Below are positions 42,696 to 53,034 of a DNA stretch of 64,000 bases, piece by piece. This DNA comes from Gammaproteobacteria bacterium. GTDB taxonomy: Bacteria > Pseudomonadota > Gammaproteobacteria > Chromatiales > Chromatiaceae. How positions within the stretch are numbered: the first letter of the stretch is position 1; each line of letters starts with the position of its first letter. The notes under the pieces were generated by a model, which saw nothing but the letters and a program-made list of their open reading frames with translations, searched no databases and was not told where the DNA came from. The DNA lies in assembly GCA_030148485.1 (NCBI GenBank), contig JASBTJ010000009.1, positions 1 through 64,000 on the forward strand, in the 5' to 3' direction. The translations under genes were made by a program, and so were the position numbers.

Positions 42696-43388
42696 TTAAG
42701 ACCGGCCATCCACCAGTAAAGTTCCGGGTTCATCAAGCACCTGTTTTTTAATGACTTTCAGGCTATCCACCAGGCCGCGCTTGCGATAGCCCAGACAGCC
42801 CAGCACCCGATCCACCAGCTGCGGGGCGCCGATCCGGTCCAGCGGCCGGTTCGACCAGCCGTTGATCACCGCGAAATGGCTGAGGAACGGCGCACAGTGA
42901 TGGCGCCGGTGGGCCCGGCAGCCCATGATCAACCCGATCCGCTGCGCCCACTTCACCACGCCCCGGGTCGGCATGTGCGCCCAACGGTGGAACAATTGGG
43001 TGAACACCCAGAGCACCGCCAATTCGGTGCCCAGCAATAACAGGGTCGGCGGCACCCAGCCGAGCAGACCCAGCAGCAGCCAGCCGGCCAGAATGGGTGT
43101 GACAATACGGGCGGCGGGCGCAATGACCTGCGCCACGCTCTTGCGGGCGATACCCCAAGGCTCGAGATGGTGGAACTGGAAGTCCCGCACCAGCCCCGGA
43201 CGGCGTGGATCGCCATAGTGGTCGATGATGTAGTGGAAGAGGTATGAGCCGGCATCCGCCAGGGCATAGCCGATCAACAACCAGACCCCCCAGTAGGCCA
43301 CCGGCGGCAACCAGAATGCCCAGGCCGCCAGCCAGATCAGACACAGCGCCCACCAAGCGCGCACCCACCAACAGTCGCCGTTGCTCAT
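42696..43388 (-). CDS. CarF/TMEM189-type lipid desaturase domain protein
   Basis: A 230-residue membrane protein with about four hydrophobic segments and the histidine pattern of the CarF/TMEM189 lipid desaturase family: H52/H57 (FHYIIDHYGDP), FQFHHLEPW (His73, His74), FHRWAHM (His134, His138), and HRRHH (His160, 163, 164) followed by His171 and INGWSN. Characterised members (human PEDS1, myxobacterial CarF) introduce the vinyl-ether double bond of plasmalogens using a di-iron centre. The start at 43388 has AAAGGAGG directly upstream. No ether-lipid synthesis gene is nearby, so the lipid substrate is open. It lies alone between engB and polA. Confidence 0.8.
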   Translation of the reverse strand: MSNGDCWWVRAWWALCLIWLAAWAFWLPPVAYWGVWLLIGYALADAGSYLFHYIIDHYGDPRRPGLVRDFQFHHLEPWGIARKSVAQVIAPAARIVTPILAGWLLLGLLGWVPPTLLLLGTELAVLWVFTQLFHRWAHMPTRGVVKWAQRIGLIMGCRAHRRHHCAPFLSHFAVINGWSNRPLDRIGAPQLVDRVLGCLGYRKRGLVDSLKVIKKQVLDEPGTLLVDGRS

Positions 43389-43514
43389 CCCCCCCTCCTT
43401 TACGTGCACGGCGGCCTTGTGCCAGGCCTGCCGTCGATCGTCCCTCGTGACGACGGTATGACCATCGCCTTACTCCCTGCCCATTTACCCCCATTCAGGT
43501 AGGGAATTGCAACC

Positions 43515-46238
43515 TCAGTGAGCCTGCTCCCAGTTATCACCGATACCCACGTCCACCACCAACGGCACCGCCAGCTCGGCGGCCTGCTCCATGCGCTGGC
43601 GGATTGCGGCAATCACCTCGTCCACGGCATCCGGGGCCACCTCGAACACCAGCTCATCGTGCACCTGCATCAACATGCGGGCCTGGGGCTGCGCATCCCG
43701 AAGCCAGGCATCCACGGCCAACATGGCACGTTTGATGATGTCCGCCGCCGTCCCCTGCATGGGCGCATTGATGGCGGTCCGCTCTGCCGCGGCACGACGC
43801 TGCCCGTTGCGGGCGTTGATCTCGGGCAGGTACAGGCGACGACCGAACAGGGTCTCCACATAACCCTGCTCACGCGCCAGCTCACGGGTTTGTTCCATGA
43901 ACGCAGCCACACCTGGGTAGCGGGCGAAATACAGATCCACGTATTCCTGCGCAACACTGCGCGCCACGCCGAGCTGCTTGGCCAAGCCAAACGCGGACAT
44001 GCCATAGATCAGACCGAAGTTGATGGCCTTGGCGGACCGTCGCTGGTCGGCGGTCACCGCCTCGGGATCGCCGCCGGCAAACACCTCGGCAGCGGTCGCC
44101 TTGTGGATATCCGCGCCTTCGGCAAAGGCCTTGCGCAAACCGGGGTCGCCGGACAGGTGCGCCATGATGCGCAGCTCGATCTGGGAGTAGTCGGCAGCCA
44201 CCATCCGCCATCCGGTTTGTGGCACGAAGGCCTGGCGTATACGTCGCCCCTCCTCGGTACGCACCGGGATGTTCTGCAGATTCGGATCCGAGGACGACAA
44301 ACGTCCGGTTGCCGCCACCGCCTGATGGTAACTGGTGTGCACCCGGCTATCCCCGTCCACCAATTCCGGCAGCTTGTCGATGTAGGTGGACTTGAGCTTG
44401 GCCAGCCCGCGGTGCTCGAGAATGACCCCGGGCAATTCGTGCCCCTGTTCGGCCAGCTCCTGCAACACCGCCTCATTGGTGGAAGGCTGGCCTTTGGGGG
44501 TCTTGGCGACCACCGGCAGGTCCAGCTCGTCGAAGAATATCTGCCCGATCTGCTTGGGCGAACCCATGTTGAAGGGTCTCCCGGCGATTTCGTAAGCACG
44601 CTGCTCCAAGGCATGCAGGCGCTCCGCGATGACCTGCCCCTGCTTGGCGAGCATGGCCGTGTCGATGCGCACGCCGGTCCGCTCCATGTGCGATAGCACC
44701 GACGCCAACGGCACCTCCAGGTCGGTCAACAGGGTGGCCAGCTTGGGCTGCGTCTGCAATTTCGGCCAAAGCGTTCGATGCAGTTGGAGGGTGACATCGG
44801 CATCCTCGGCGGCATAGGGACCGGCCTGTTCCAGCGGGATCTGATCGAAAGTGAGCTGCTTGGCCCCCTTGCCCGCGATGTCCTCGAAGTGAATGGTCTT
44901 GCGATCCAGGTAGGTCTCGGCCAGCGCGTCCATATTGTGCGCGGTTGCGGTGGCATCCAGCACATAGGATTCGAGCATGGTGTCGAACGCCAGACCCTGC
45001 ATTTCGATGCCGTAGCGGGCCAGCACGTTCATGTCGTACTTCATGTGCTGGCCGACCTTGGGCCTTTTCGGATCTTCCAATATGGGCTTGAGCGCGGCCA
45101 ACACGGCGTCACGATCGAGCTGCTCCGGAGCACCGGGATAGCCATGTGCCACCGGCACATAGGCCGCTTCGCCCGGCTTCACCGCGAAGGACACGCCGAC
45201 GATTTCCGCCTGCATGTAGTCGAGGCTGGTGGTCTCGGTATCGAAGGCGATCAGGTCGGCATTCAACAGTTTGTCCAACCAGGCGTCGAAGGCCGCCTGA
45301 TCGAGCACGGTCTGGTAGTTGCCACTCGTCGCTTGCGTCGAATCGACGGTCTCGGTGGGCAGGTCGCCGTCAGCCGGCTTGTCCAGGCTGGCAAGCAGAC
45401 GGCGGGACTCGATGCGACTGTAGATCTCACGCAACTTGGCGGTGTCCGGCGCTCCCGGCGTCAATTGGTCCGGTTTGAACTCCAGCGGCACATCGCACTT
45501 GATGGTGGTCAGCCGCTTGGACAACGGCAACTGCCCGAGCGCATCACGCAAGTACTCGCCGATCTTGCCTTTGATCTTGTCGGCATTGGCGATCACGCCG
45601 TCGAGCGTATCGTATTCACTCAGCCACTTGGCGGCGGTCTTCGGGCCGCACTTGTGCACCCCGGGGATGTTGTCGACCTTGTCACCCATCAGCGCCAGAT
45701 AATCGATGATCTGATCCGGACGGACGCCGAATTTCTCCATCACGCCATCGGCATCTGTCACGCTATCGGACATGGTGTTGATCAGGGTCACGTGGTCGTC
45801 CACCAGTTGCGCCATGTCCTTGTCGCCGGTGGAGATCAGCGTGTGCCGCCCCTCCGCCGAGGCCTGCCGGGCCAAGGTCCCGATGACGTCGTCGGCCTCT
45901 ACCCCGTCGACAACCAGCAGCGGCAGCCCCATGGCCTGGATGGCCTCGTGAAGCGGCTTGATCTGGGCCTTCAACTCGTCCGGCGTGGGCGGCCGATGGG
46001 CCTTGTAGTCGGGAAACCAGTCGTCACGAAAGGTCTTGCCCGGCGCATCGAACACCACCGCCATGTGGCTGGGGCGGTATTCGGCAATCAGCTTGCGCAC
46101 CATGTTGATGACACCGACAACGGCACCGGTCGGTTCGCCGCGCGAATTGGTCAGCGGCGGCAGGGCATGGAAGGCGCGGAACAGGTACGACGAACCGTCG
46201 ACCAGAACGAAAGGCGTGTCGGACATGGGCTTGAACAT
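43515..46238 (-). CDS. polA: DNA polymerase I
   Basis: A 907-residue three-domain polymerase for gap filling and Okazaki primer removal. The 5'-3' exonuclease covers about 1-290 (LVDGSSYLFRAFHALPPL), the 3'-5' exonuclease about 310-500 with intact acids (AFDTETTSLD, KYDMNVL, AAEDAD), and the polymerase has DYSQIELR, RRSAKAINFGLIYGMS and MLMQVHDELVFEV. Proofreading therefore looks active. The start is either 46238 or the ATG at 46226 (MSDTPF); neither has a strong ribosome site. A terminator hairpin sits directly upstream. Confidence 0.97.
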   Translation of the reverse strand: MFKPMSDTPFVLVDGSSYLFRAFHALPPLTNSRGEPTGAVVGVINMVRKLIAEYRPSHMAVVFDAPGKTFRDDWFPDYKAHRPPTPDELKAQIKPLHEAIQAMGLPLLVVDGVEADDVIGTLARQASAEGRHTLISTGDKDMAQLVDDHVTLINTMSDSVTDADGVMEKFGVRPDQIIDYLALMGDKVDNIPGVHKCGPKTAAKWLSEYDTLDGVIANADKIKGKIGEYLRDALGQLPLSKRLTTIKCDVPLEFKPDQLTPGAPDTAKLREIYSRIESRRLLASLDKPADGDLPTETVDSTQATSGNYQTVLDQAAFDAWLDKLLNADLIAFDTETTSLDYMQAEIVGVSFAVKPGEAAYVPVAHGYPGAPEQLDRDAVLAALKPILEDPKRPKVGQHMKYDMNVLARYGIEMQGLAFDTMLESYVLDATATAHNMDALAETYLDRKTIHFEDIAGKGAKQLTFDQIPLEQAGPYAAEDADVTLQLHRTLWPKLQTQPKLATLLTDLEVPLASVLSHMERTGVRIDTAMLAKQGQVIAERLHALEQRAYEIAGRPFNMGSPKQIGQIFFDELDLPVVAKTPKGQPSTNEAVLQELAEQGHELPGVILEHRGLAKLKSTYIDKLPELVDGDSRVHTSYHQAVAATGRLSSSDPNLQNIPVRTEEGRRIRQAFVPQTGWRMVAADYSQIELRIMAHLSGDPGLRKAFAEGADIHKATAAEVFAGGDPEAVTADQRRSAKAINFGLIYGMSAFGLAKQLGVARSVAQEYVDLYFARYPGVAAFMEQTRELAREQGYVETLFGRRLYLPEINARNGQRRAAAERTAINAPMQGTAADIIKRAMLAVDAWLRDAQPQARMLMQVHDELVFEVAPDAVDEVIAAIRQRMEQAAELAVPLVVDVGIGDNWEQAH

Positions 46239-46250
46239 CCAGCGGACATG

Positions 46251-46277
46251 AAAAGGGGCGGACTGTCGGTCCGCCCC
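46251..46277 (-). terminator. Intrinsic terminator upstream of polA
   Basis: GGGGCGGAC pairs with GTCCGCCCC across a 5-base loop; on the minus strand UUUU follows. It should end transcripts of the gene stopping at 46321, 12 bases before the polA start codon region. Confidence 0.75.
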
Positions 46278-46320
46278 GAAGGGTAACGCAGTTGGCCCGC
46301 CAGCGGCGAGACGACACCGA

Positions 46321-46953
46321 TTATTGGCTGAGGATATCGACGATCTCGCGGGTGTTGCGCATCACCCGGTATACCTTGTCTTCCACGTAGCGTATCTCGG
46401 TATCCCTGGGAAGCGGCCCGAGCCGGTCGAGCAGATCCGGCGGCAGGCGGCGGGACTCGCGCCATACCGCGTCATCCACCACCTCGCCCCTGGCGAGCTT
46501 CTTCTGCCAACCCGGGGGGAGGTCACCGCCGCGCGCCACTTTCTTCTGCAGCCCCGGCGGCAGGTCCTTGTATTTGCCCTTGTGTTTGTCCTTGTACTTC
46601 CCCTGCTTGTGACCATGGCCGTCGTCGCTGTCAGAATCGTCGTGTTCGCGGCGATCACTGCTGTCGTCGTCACGGTCGTCACCACGGTCATGGTCGCGGT
46701 AGTCGTCGCGGCGATAGTTGTTGTCGTATCCCTGATAGCTGCGACGCTCCTGGGCCAGGAAATCACGCAGCAGGCGCTGTTGTTCCGGGGTGAACTGGGT
46801 GGCTGCCAAGTCGTTCACCACCGAGCCCGCGGCCGCGGCGGTAGCGTTCTCGGCGACACCGCCCCAAAACTGCCACCAGGGCCGGTCCGCGCCGTAAGCG
46901 CTGGCCGAAGCGACACAGATGAGCAGCGTCGAAAGCAGGGGAAACCTGGACAT
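46321..46953 (-). CDS. Secreted protein, RcnB/CigR-like, with charged low-complexity middle
   Basis: A 210-residue periplasmic protein. There is a signal peptide (MSRFPLLSTLLICVASASAYG), a middle region (about 72-128) extremely rich in Asp, Arg and His, and a C-terminal domain with the duplicated phrase LPPGLQKKVARGGDLPPGWQKKLARG and the end YVEDKVYRVMRNTREIVDIL. This C-terminus resembles the CigR/RcnB-like family of periplasmic proteins. The Asp/His-rich stretch could bind metal ions, but this is inference. GGAG precedes the ATG. Confidence 0.7.
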   Translation of the reverse strand: MSRFPLLSTLLICVASASAYGADRPWWQFWGGVAENATAAAAGSVVNDLAATQFTPEQQRLLRDFLAQERRSYQGYDNNYRRDDYRDHDRGDDRDDDSSDRREHDDSDSDDGHGHKQGKYKDKHKGKYKDLPPGLQKKVARGGDLPPGWQKKLARGEVVDDAVWRESRRLPPDLLDRLGPLPRDTEIRYVEDKVYRVMRNTREIVDILSQ

Positions 46954-47019
46954 GATGTGACTCCGTCGTTGTTATTCGACCCCCAGGCTGCCCCACCGGC
47001 GGCAACCCTGCAACTGCGA

Positions 47020-47487
47020 TCAGCGTAATCTTTGCAGCAGTTCCAGCAAATGTTGTTCGGCTTGGCGGATGCCGACGCCGGGCGGCACCACGTCGATATC
47101 GTCCACTTGCCAGAATTCGACCCGCGTAACCAGATCCGGGAAACGACGTTCCAGCATCGGGCGATGCTCCAATTCCTTCAACGCGATCACCAGATCGGCG
47201 GCAAGCAATTCCTGCTCAGTTACCGAGCGCGGCCCACGCCCTGCCCCCACCGGGGTGATGCCGCGCATCGTCAAGGCGTTGACCGTGTGAGGCGAAATCG
47301 CTCCGAGATTGCTCAGACTGCCCATGTCGGACACCAGCCCCCGTGACTGCGCCGCCCACGGCAGCGTCAGCCGCGCCGCCCAGTGATTGAACAGCTCCTC
47401 GCAGAAGCGGCTACGGAAGTAGTTTCCGGTACAAAGAAAAAGTACCGAATTCTGGGGATTTTCTGGCGTATTACCGACCATAACCAT
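47020..47487 (-). CDS. Low-molecular-weight protein-tyrosine-phosphatase-like protein
   Basis: A roughly 155-residue protein with the LMW-PTP opening VLFLCTGNYFRSR, i.e. the Cys-x5-Arg phosphate loop, and conserved SRG and SPHTVNAL segments. The loop reads CTGNYFR rather than the usual CLGNICR, and the expected late DP general-acid motif is not clear (WQVDDIDVVPP), so activity could be phosphatase or arsenate-reductase-like, or altered. Starts at 47487 or 47481 are possible (repeating Met-Val). It lies downstream of speA with a 39-base gap. Confidence 0.8.
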   Translation of the reverse strand: MVMVGNTPENPQNSVLFLCTGNYFRSRFCEELFNHWAARLTLPWAAQSRGLVSDMGSLSNLGAISPHTVNALTMRGITPVGAGRGPRSVTEQELLAADLVIALKELEHRPMLERRFPDLVTRVEFWQVDDIDVVPPGVGIRQAEQHLLELLQRLR

Positions 47488-47526
47488 CACCAACGTCCGC
47501 TAGCGGAAGGTCGCACCGGGACAAGC

Positions 47527-49404
47527 TCAATCCTCCAGGTAGGTGTAGCCGGTCAGACCGTCGCTGAGCATCTGGAAATACCCGCGTGCCTGCGCCGCTT
47601 CCATCCCCTGATCCGCCAGTTTCCTGCGATAGGTCTCCAGCATCTGGTCCGGATCGAAGTGCACGTAACGCAACAACTCATCCACCGCGTCACCCTTTTC
47701 CGGTTGCGTGAGGCGATAGCCTCCGACGCCGTCCAGTTCCACGTTCACCGCGTCCGTGTCACCGAACAGGTTATGCATATCACCCAGTATCTCCTGGTAG
47801 GCACCGATCAGAAACATGCCGATCAGATAATCCTCTCCCGCTTTGAGCTTGTGCATCGGGAAGGTGGATTCCACGCCGTCCTGATCCACGTAGCTGGCGA
47901 TGCAACCGTCCGAATTGCAGGTCAGGTCGTGCAGCGTGCCGCTGGCCTGCGGCACTTCGTTCAGACGATGCAGCGGCATCACCGGAAAGATCTGTTCCAG
48001 TGCCCAGACATCCGGTAACGACTGGAACAGCGAAAAGTTGCAGAACACCCGATCCGCCAACAACTCGCGCAGCTGATCGAGCAGCTCCCGGTCCCGTCGC
48101 GAACCGGACCTCAACCTGGCCTTCACCTTGTGGGCCACGGCGTAGAACAGCCGTTCAGCCAGCGCCCGTTGTTCCAACGTCAGTTCGCCCCGCTCGAACA
48201 ATTCGCGGGTCTCGTCGAACAGATGACTGGCTTCCTGGAACACCTCGCCCGGGGTGCCGTCGTCAAGGCGGTCCAACTCCCTCGCCAACCATTTGACGGC
48301 ATCGGGTTCGTGCTCGCCGACCAACGGCGGCTGATCCGACGGTGGCGACTCGTGGTCGATCACATGGGTGATCAGGACCGCATGATGCGCGGTCAACGCG
48401 CGGCCGGATTCGCTGACGATATCCGGGTGCTCCAGGCCCTGCTCGTCGCACAGGCGCACAATACCGCGCACCACTTCGCGGGCGTAGTTATCCAATGAAT
48501 AGTTGATCGAGCAATAGTGACGCGAGCCGGTACCCTCGTAGTCCACGCCCAGGCCGCCGCCCACGTCCACCACCCGGATCGGCGCGCCCAGGCGGCGCAG
48601 TTCACCGAAGAAGCGTGCCGCCTCGCCGATGCCGCGGCCGATGTCCCGCAGATTGGGAATCTGCGAGCCGATGTGCGAATGCAGCAGTTGCAGCCAATGC
48701 AGCTTGTCGGCATCGCGCAGGCGCTGCACCAACTCCAACACCTGGCTGGCATTCAGACCGAACTTGGATTTCTCGCCGCCGGAATTCTGCCAATTGCCGC
48801 TCGCCACCGCCGCCAGGCGCACCCGCACCCCCAATTGCGGATCGATACCCAGCGACTCGGCCTCGCGCAGCACCAGATCCAGCTCGGTGAGCTTTTCAAT
48901 TACGATATAGACGTGATGTCCCAGCTTGCGCCCGACCAACGCCAGACGGATGTATTCACTGTCCTTGTAGCCATTGCACACGATGGTGCCGTTCATCGGC
49001 GCGCTGGCCAACACCGCGACCAGTTCCGGCTTGGAGCCGGCCTCCAGCCCGACGCCCGTGCCGCCGCCGGCGACAATCTCGTCCACCACGCTGCGCTGCT
49101 GATTCACCTTTATCGGATACACCGCGGTATACCGCCCGCGATAACCCAGCTCGCTGACGGCCTCGGCGAAGGCGCGCTGCAGGCTGCGTACCCGGTGGTG
49201 CAGGATGTCCGTGAAACGCACCAGCACAGGCAATGCCAGCCCCGCCTCGCGCAGTTCCCCGGTAAGCTGATGCAAGTCGATCTGCACCCCTTGATCCGGG
49301 TCGGGACAGACGGTCGCGTGACCGGCGTGATTGATGCCGAAATAGCCGGCACCCCAGCGACGGATGCCGTAGGTCTGGCTGACGGGTTCGATCTGGGCGG
49401 ACAT
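47527..49404 (-). CDS. speA: Biosynthetic arginine decarboxylase
   Basis: A 625-residue PLP enzyme that turns arginine into agmatine, the first step to putrescine. The PLP Lys is Lys99 (YPIKVNQQ), with HSHIGSQI, VDVGGGLGVDYEG and SDGCIASYVDQDG marks; the length fits SpeA. The ATG at 49404 (MSAQIEP) has GAGG upstream. It is divergent from speE across 126 bases, so the two polyamine genes can be controlled together. No agmatinase or agmatine deiminase is in the window. Confidence 0.96.
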   Translation of the reverse strand: MSAQIEPVSQTYGIRRWGAGYFGINHAGHATVCPDPDQGVQIDLHQLTGELREAGLALPVLVRFTDILHHRVRSLQRAFAEAVSELGYRGRYTAVYPIKVNQQRSVVDEIVAGGGTGVGLEAGSKPELVAVLASAPMNGTIVCNGYKDSEYIRLALVGRKLGHHVYIVIEKLTELDLVLREAESLGIDPQLGVRVRLAAVASGNWQNSGGEKSKFGLNASQVLELVQRLRDADKLHWLQLLHSHIGSQIPNLRDIGRGIGEAARFFGELRRLGAPIRVVDVGGGLGVDYEGTGSRHYCSINYSLDNYAREVVRGIVRLCDEQGLEHPDIVSESGRALTAHHAVLITHVIDHESPPSDQPPLVGEHEPDAVKWLARELDRLDDGTPGEVFQEASHLFDETRELFERGELTLEQRALAERLFYAVAHKVKARLRSGSRRDRELLDQLRELLADRVFCNFSLFQSLPDVWALEQIFPVMPLHRLNEVPQASGTLHDLTCNSDGCIASYVDQDGVESTFPMHKLKAGEDYLIGMFLIGAYQEILGDMHNLFGDTDAVNVELDGVGGYRLTQPEKGDAVDELLRYVHFDPDQMLETYRRKLADQGMEAAQARGYFQMLSDGLTGYTYLED

Positions 49405-49530
49405 GGCGACCTCGGTTGACAAGGCCTGGGATTATCGGCCATTTGCCACGGCAGTGAAACGCGCTTGCCGCATCCCCACCGCGCCGCTACCCTGCGCGCT
49501 TTGTTCATCCTCACCCTGCCGGAGCACATC

Positions 49531-50400
49531 ATGGCCTTGGACGACAGCTGGTTCACCGAACAGCACGACGGCGCAGGCAGCGCCTTTTCCCTGAAAACCA
49601 CCGCCAAGCTGTCGGATGTGCAGTCGGACTATCAGCGTATCGAGATGTTCGACACCACCGACTGGGGCAAGTTGATGGTGATCGACGGCTGCACCATGGT
49701 CAGTACCCGGGACAATTTCCTCTATCACGAGATGATGTCCCACCCGGTATTGTTCAGCCATGCCGCGCCCAAGCGCGTCGCCATCATCGGCGGCGGCGAT
49801 TGCGGCACCCTGCGCGAGGTGCTCAAGCACCCCGAGGTGGAGCGCGCGGTACAGATCGACATCGACGAGCAGGTGACGCGCGCAGCGGAGAAATACTTCC
49901 CCGAGTTGTGCGAATCCAACCACGATCCACGTGCCGAACTGCTATGGATCGACGGTATCGACTGGATCAACAAGGCGCCTGCCGGGTCGCTGGACGTGAT
50001 CATCGTGGATTCCACCGATCCCATCGGTCCCGGCGAGGTGTTGTTCACCCCCGCGTTCTACAATGCCTGCCACAATGCCTTGGCCGACGGCGGATTGGTT
50101 GTCCAGCAAAGCGAATCACCGCTGTTGCATCTACCGATCCTGGAAAAAATGTACCGCAGCCTGATGGCGGCCCGGTTCAGCGACGCCCGCACCTTGTTCT
50201 TCCCGCAACCGCTGTATCCCTCCGGTTGGTGGTCTGCCACCATCGGCTGCAAAAACGGCACACTCGACGGCTTTCGCGAGGCGGACGCGGATCGGCGGCG
50301 CTTCGATACACACTATTACAACAGCGCCATCCACCGGGCCGCCTTCGCCGAGCCCGAGTTCTTCCGCAAGGCACGGGCAGATTGGCTTGCGTCGAACTGA
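49531..50400 (+). CDS. speE: Spermidine synthase
   Basis: Transfers aminopropyl from decarboxylated SAM to putrescine. The 289-residue product has MVIDGCTMVSTRDNFLYHEMMSHPVLFSH, the SAM-type site IIGGGDCGTLREVLKH, DIDEQV and VDSTDPIGPGEVLF. GGAG precedes the ATG at good distance. It is divergent from speA and convergent with the DUF4124 gene. Confidence 0.96.
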   Translation: MALDDSWFTEQHDGAGSAFSLKTTAKLSDVQSDYQRIEMFDTTDWGKLMVIDGCTMVSTRDNFLYHEMMSHPVLFSHAAPKRVAIIGGGDCGTLREVLKHPEVERAVQIDIDEQVTRAAEKYFPELCESNHDPRAELLWIDGIDWINKAPAGSLDVIIVDSTDPIGPGEVLFTPAFYNACHNALADGGLVVQQSESPLLHLPILEKMYRSLMAARFSDARTLFFPQPLYPSGWWSATIGCKNGTLDGFREADADRRRFDTHYYNSAIHRAAFAEPEFFRKARADWLASN

Positions 50401-50453
50401 CGACTCGTAAACTCAGGGAAAAACAGCGGGCAGGGGGCCTGCGGGACCGCCCG

Positions 50454-50936
50454 CTAGCGCCCACGCTTGGGCTGCAGATCGGGTGGCAACCCGCCGCAAT
50501 GCTTGTTCAACAGTTCGCGCAACACGGCCATCTCCCGGTCCTTCTCCGCCGCGGTCAGGTAGTGCCTACCCCCGGGACGATCCTCGTACAACGGACCACC
50601 GGATAGATAGGAGCGCAAAATCCCGGCGTTCTTCTTGCAGGCCCGATCTTGCTCGGCGCGCTGCCTGGCACGCTCGGCCTTTTCCGCACGGCGTTGTTCG
50701 CGTTCCCGCTGATACATTTCCAGCATGCGCTGTCGATCCGGCACTGTCGCGGCTTTCGGCGCCGGGGCATCCGACGCCCGCGGCGTGACCGTTACCGGCT
50801 GCGCGCCCTCGCTAGGCGGTCGGTCGCCGAAATGCACGCGACCGTCGTCGTCCACCCAACGATAAACGCCCGTGGCCATCGCCGGACCCGCGAGCACGGC
50901 CAACACGGCCCAAGTTATTCGTGAATACCCTTTCAT
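50454..50936 (-). CDS. DUF4124-domain secreted protein
   Basis: A 160-residue exported protein with a signal peptide ending near AMA, then the DUF4124 module VYRWVDDDGRVHFGDRPP (about 24-41), a Pro/Ala-rich spacer and a highly charged coiled-coil-like helix (about 68-105). DUF4124 proteins are common, uncharacterised periplasmic proteins of gammaproteobacteria. The 53-base gap to convergent speE has only a weak GCGGGC/GCCCGC hairpin. Confidence 0.85.
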   Translation of the reverse strand: MKGYSRITWAVLAVLAGPAMATGVYRWVDDDGRVHFGDRPPSEGAQPVTVTPRASDAPAPKAATVPDRQRMLEMYQREREQRRAEKAERARQRAEQDRACKKNAGILRSYLSGGPLYEDRPGGRHYLTAAEKDREMAVLRELLNKHCGGLPPDLQPKRGR

Positions 50937-51020
50937 CGCGCTTCCCCGGCCCGCCGATGGCGTGGCCGCCCCTCTGCCGTTATGCTGGCTGCCGTTGCAA
51001 CCATCCTACAGGAGACAGGC

Positions 51021-51257
51021 ATGAGTGAACCCGATATGCCGCAGAAGGCGCCCTACCCCGTGGATCTGGAGCCGGGTACCTATTACTGGTGCAGCTGCGG
51101 CAAATCCAACAACCAGCCGTTTTGCGACGGCTCACACGTGGGCACGGACTTTTCGCCCTTGCAGTTCACCGTGACCGAAGCCGGCACCAAGTACCTGTGT
51201 GGCTGCAAGCGCACCCAGACCCCACCCTACTGCGACGGCACCCATAACAAGTTGTGA
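51021..51257 (+). CDS. Double-CDGSH iron-sulfur protein
   Basis: A 78-residue protein with two CDGSH-type iron-sulfur motifs: CSCGKSNNQPFCDGSH and CGCKRTQTPPYCDGTH. Each offers three Cys and one His for a [2Fe-2S] cluster. It belongs to the short, tandem-motif (MiNT-like) class. No membrane segment is seen, so it is probably soluble; function in electron or cluster transfer is family inference. AGGAG lies 8 bases before the ATG. A bidirectional terminator follows. Confidence 0.9.
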   Translation: MSEPDMPQKAPYPVDLEPGTYYWCSCGKSNNQPFCDGSHVGTDFSPLQFTVTEAGTKYLCGCKRTQTPPYCDGTHNKL

Positions 51258-51275
51258 TGGCAAAAGTCGCAAGGC

Positions 51276-51307
51276 AAAAAAAAACGGGCGCCGAAGCGCC
51301 CGTTTTT
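51276..51307. terminator. Bidirectional intrinsic terminator
   Basis: AAAACGGGCGC and GCGCCCGTTTT form an 11-bp stem with loop CGAA, with an A-run before and T-run after. It suits both the CDGSH gene (plus) and amtB (minus). Confidence 0.9.
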
Positions 51308-51328
51308 CGTTTTGGCGTGATGCCCGTG

Positions 51329-52606
<1,278 letters not shown>

Positions 52607-52635
52607 TGTCTTTTCCCCTCAGCTGACCGTTTGGA

Positions 52636-52986
<351 letters not shown>

Positions 52987-52991
52987 TCATT

Positions 52992-53016
52992 TGGCCCGGC
53001 CGCGATGGCCGGGCCA
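52992..53016 (-). other. Intercistronic hairpin between porin gene and glnK
   Basis: TGGCCCGGCC pairs with GGCCGGGCCA across a 5-base loop; no U-run follows. It may lower read-through from the porin gene into glnK-amtB or protect the porin mRNA end. Confidence 0.65.
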
Positions 53017-53034
53017 GGTTCATTGGTATACCGT

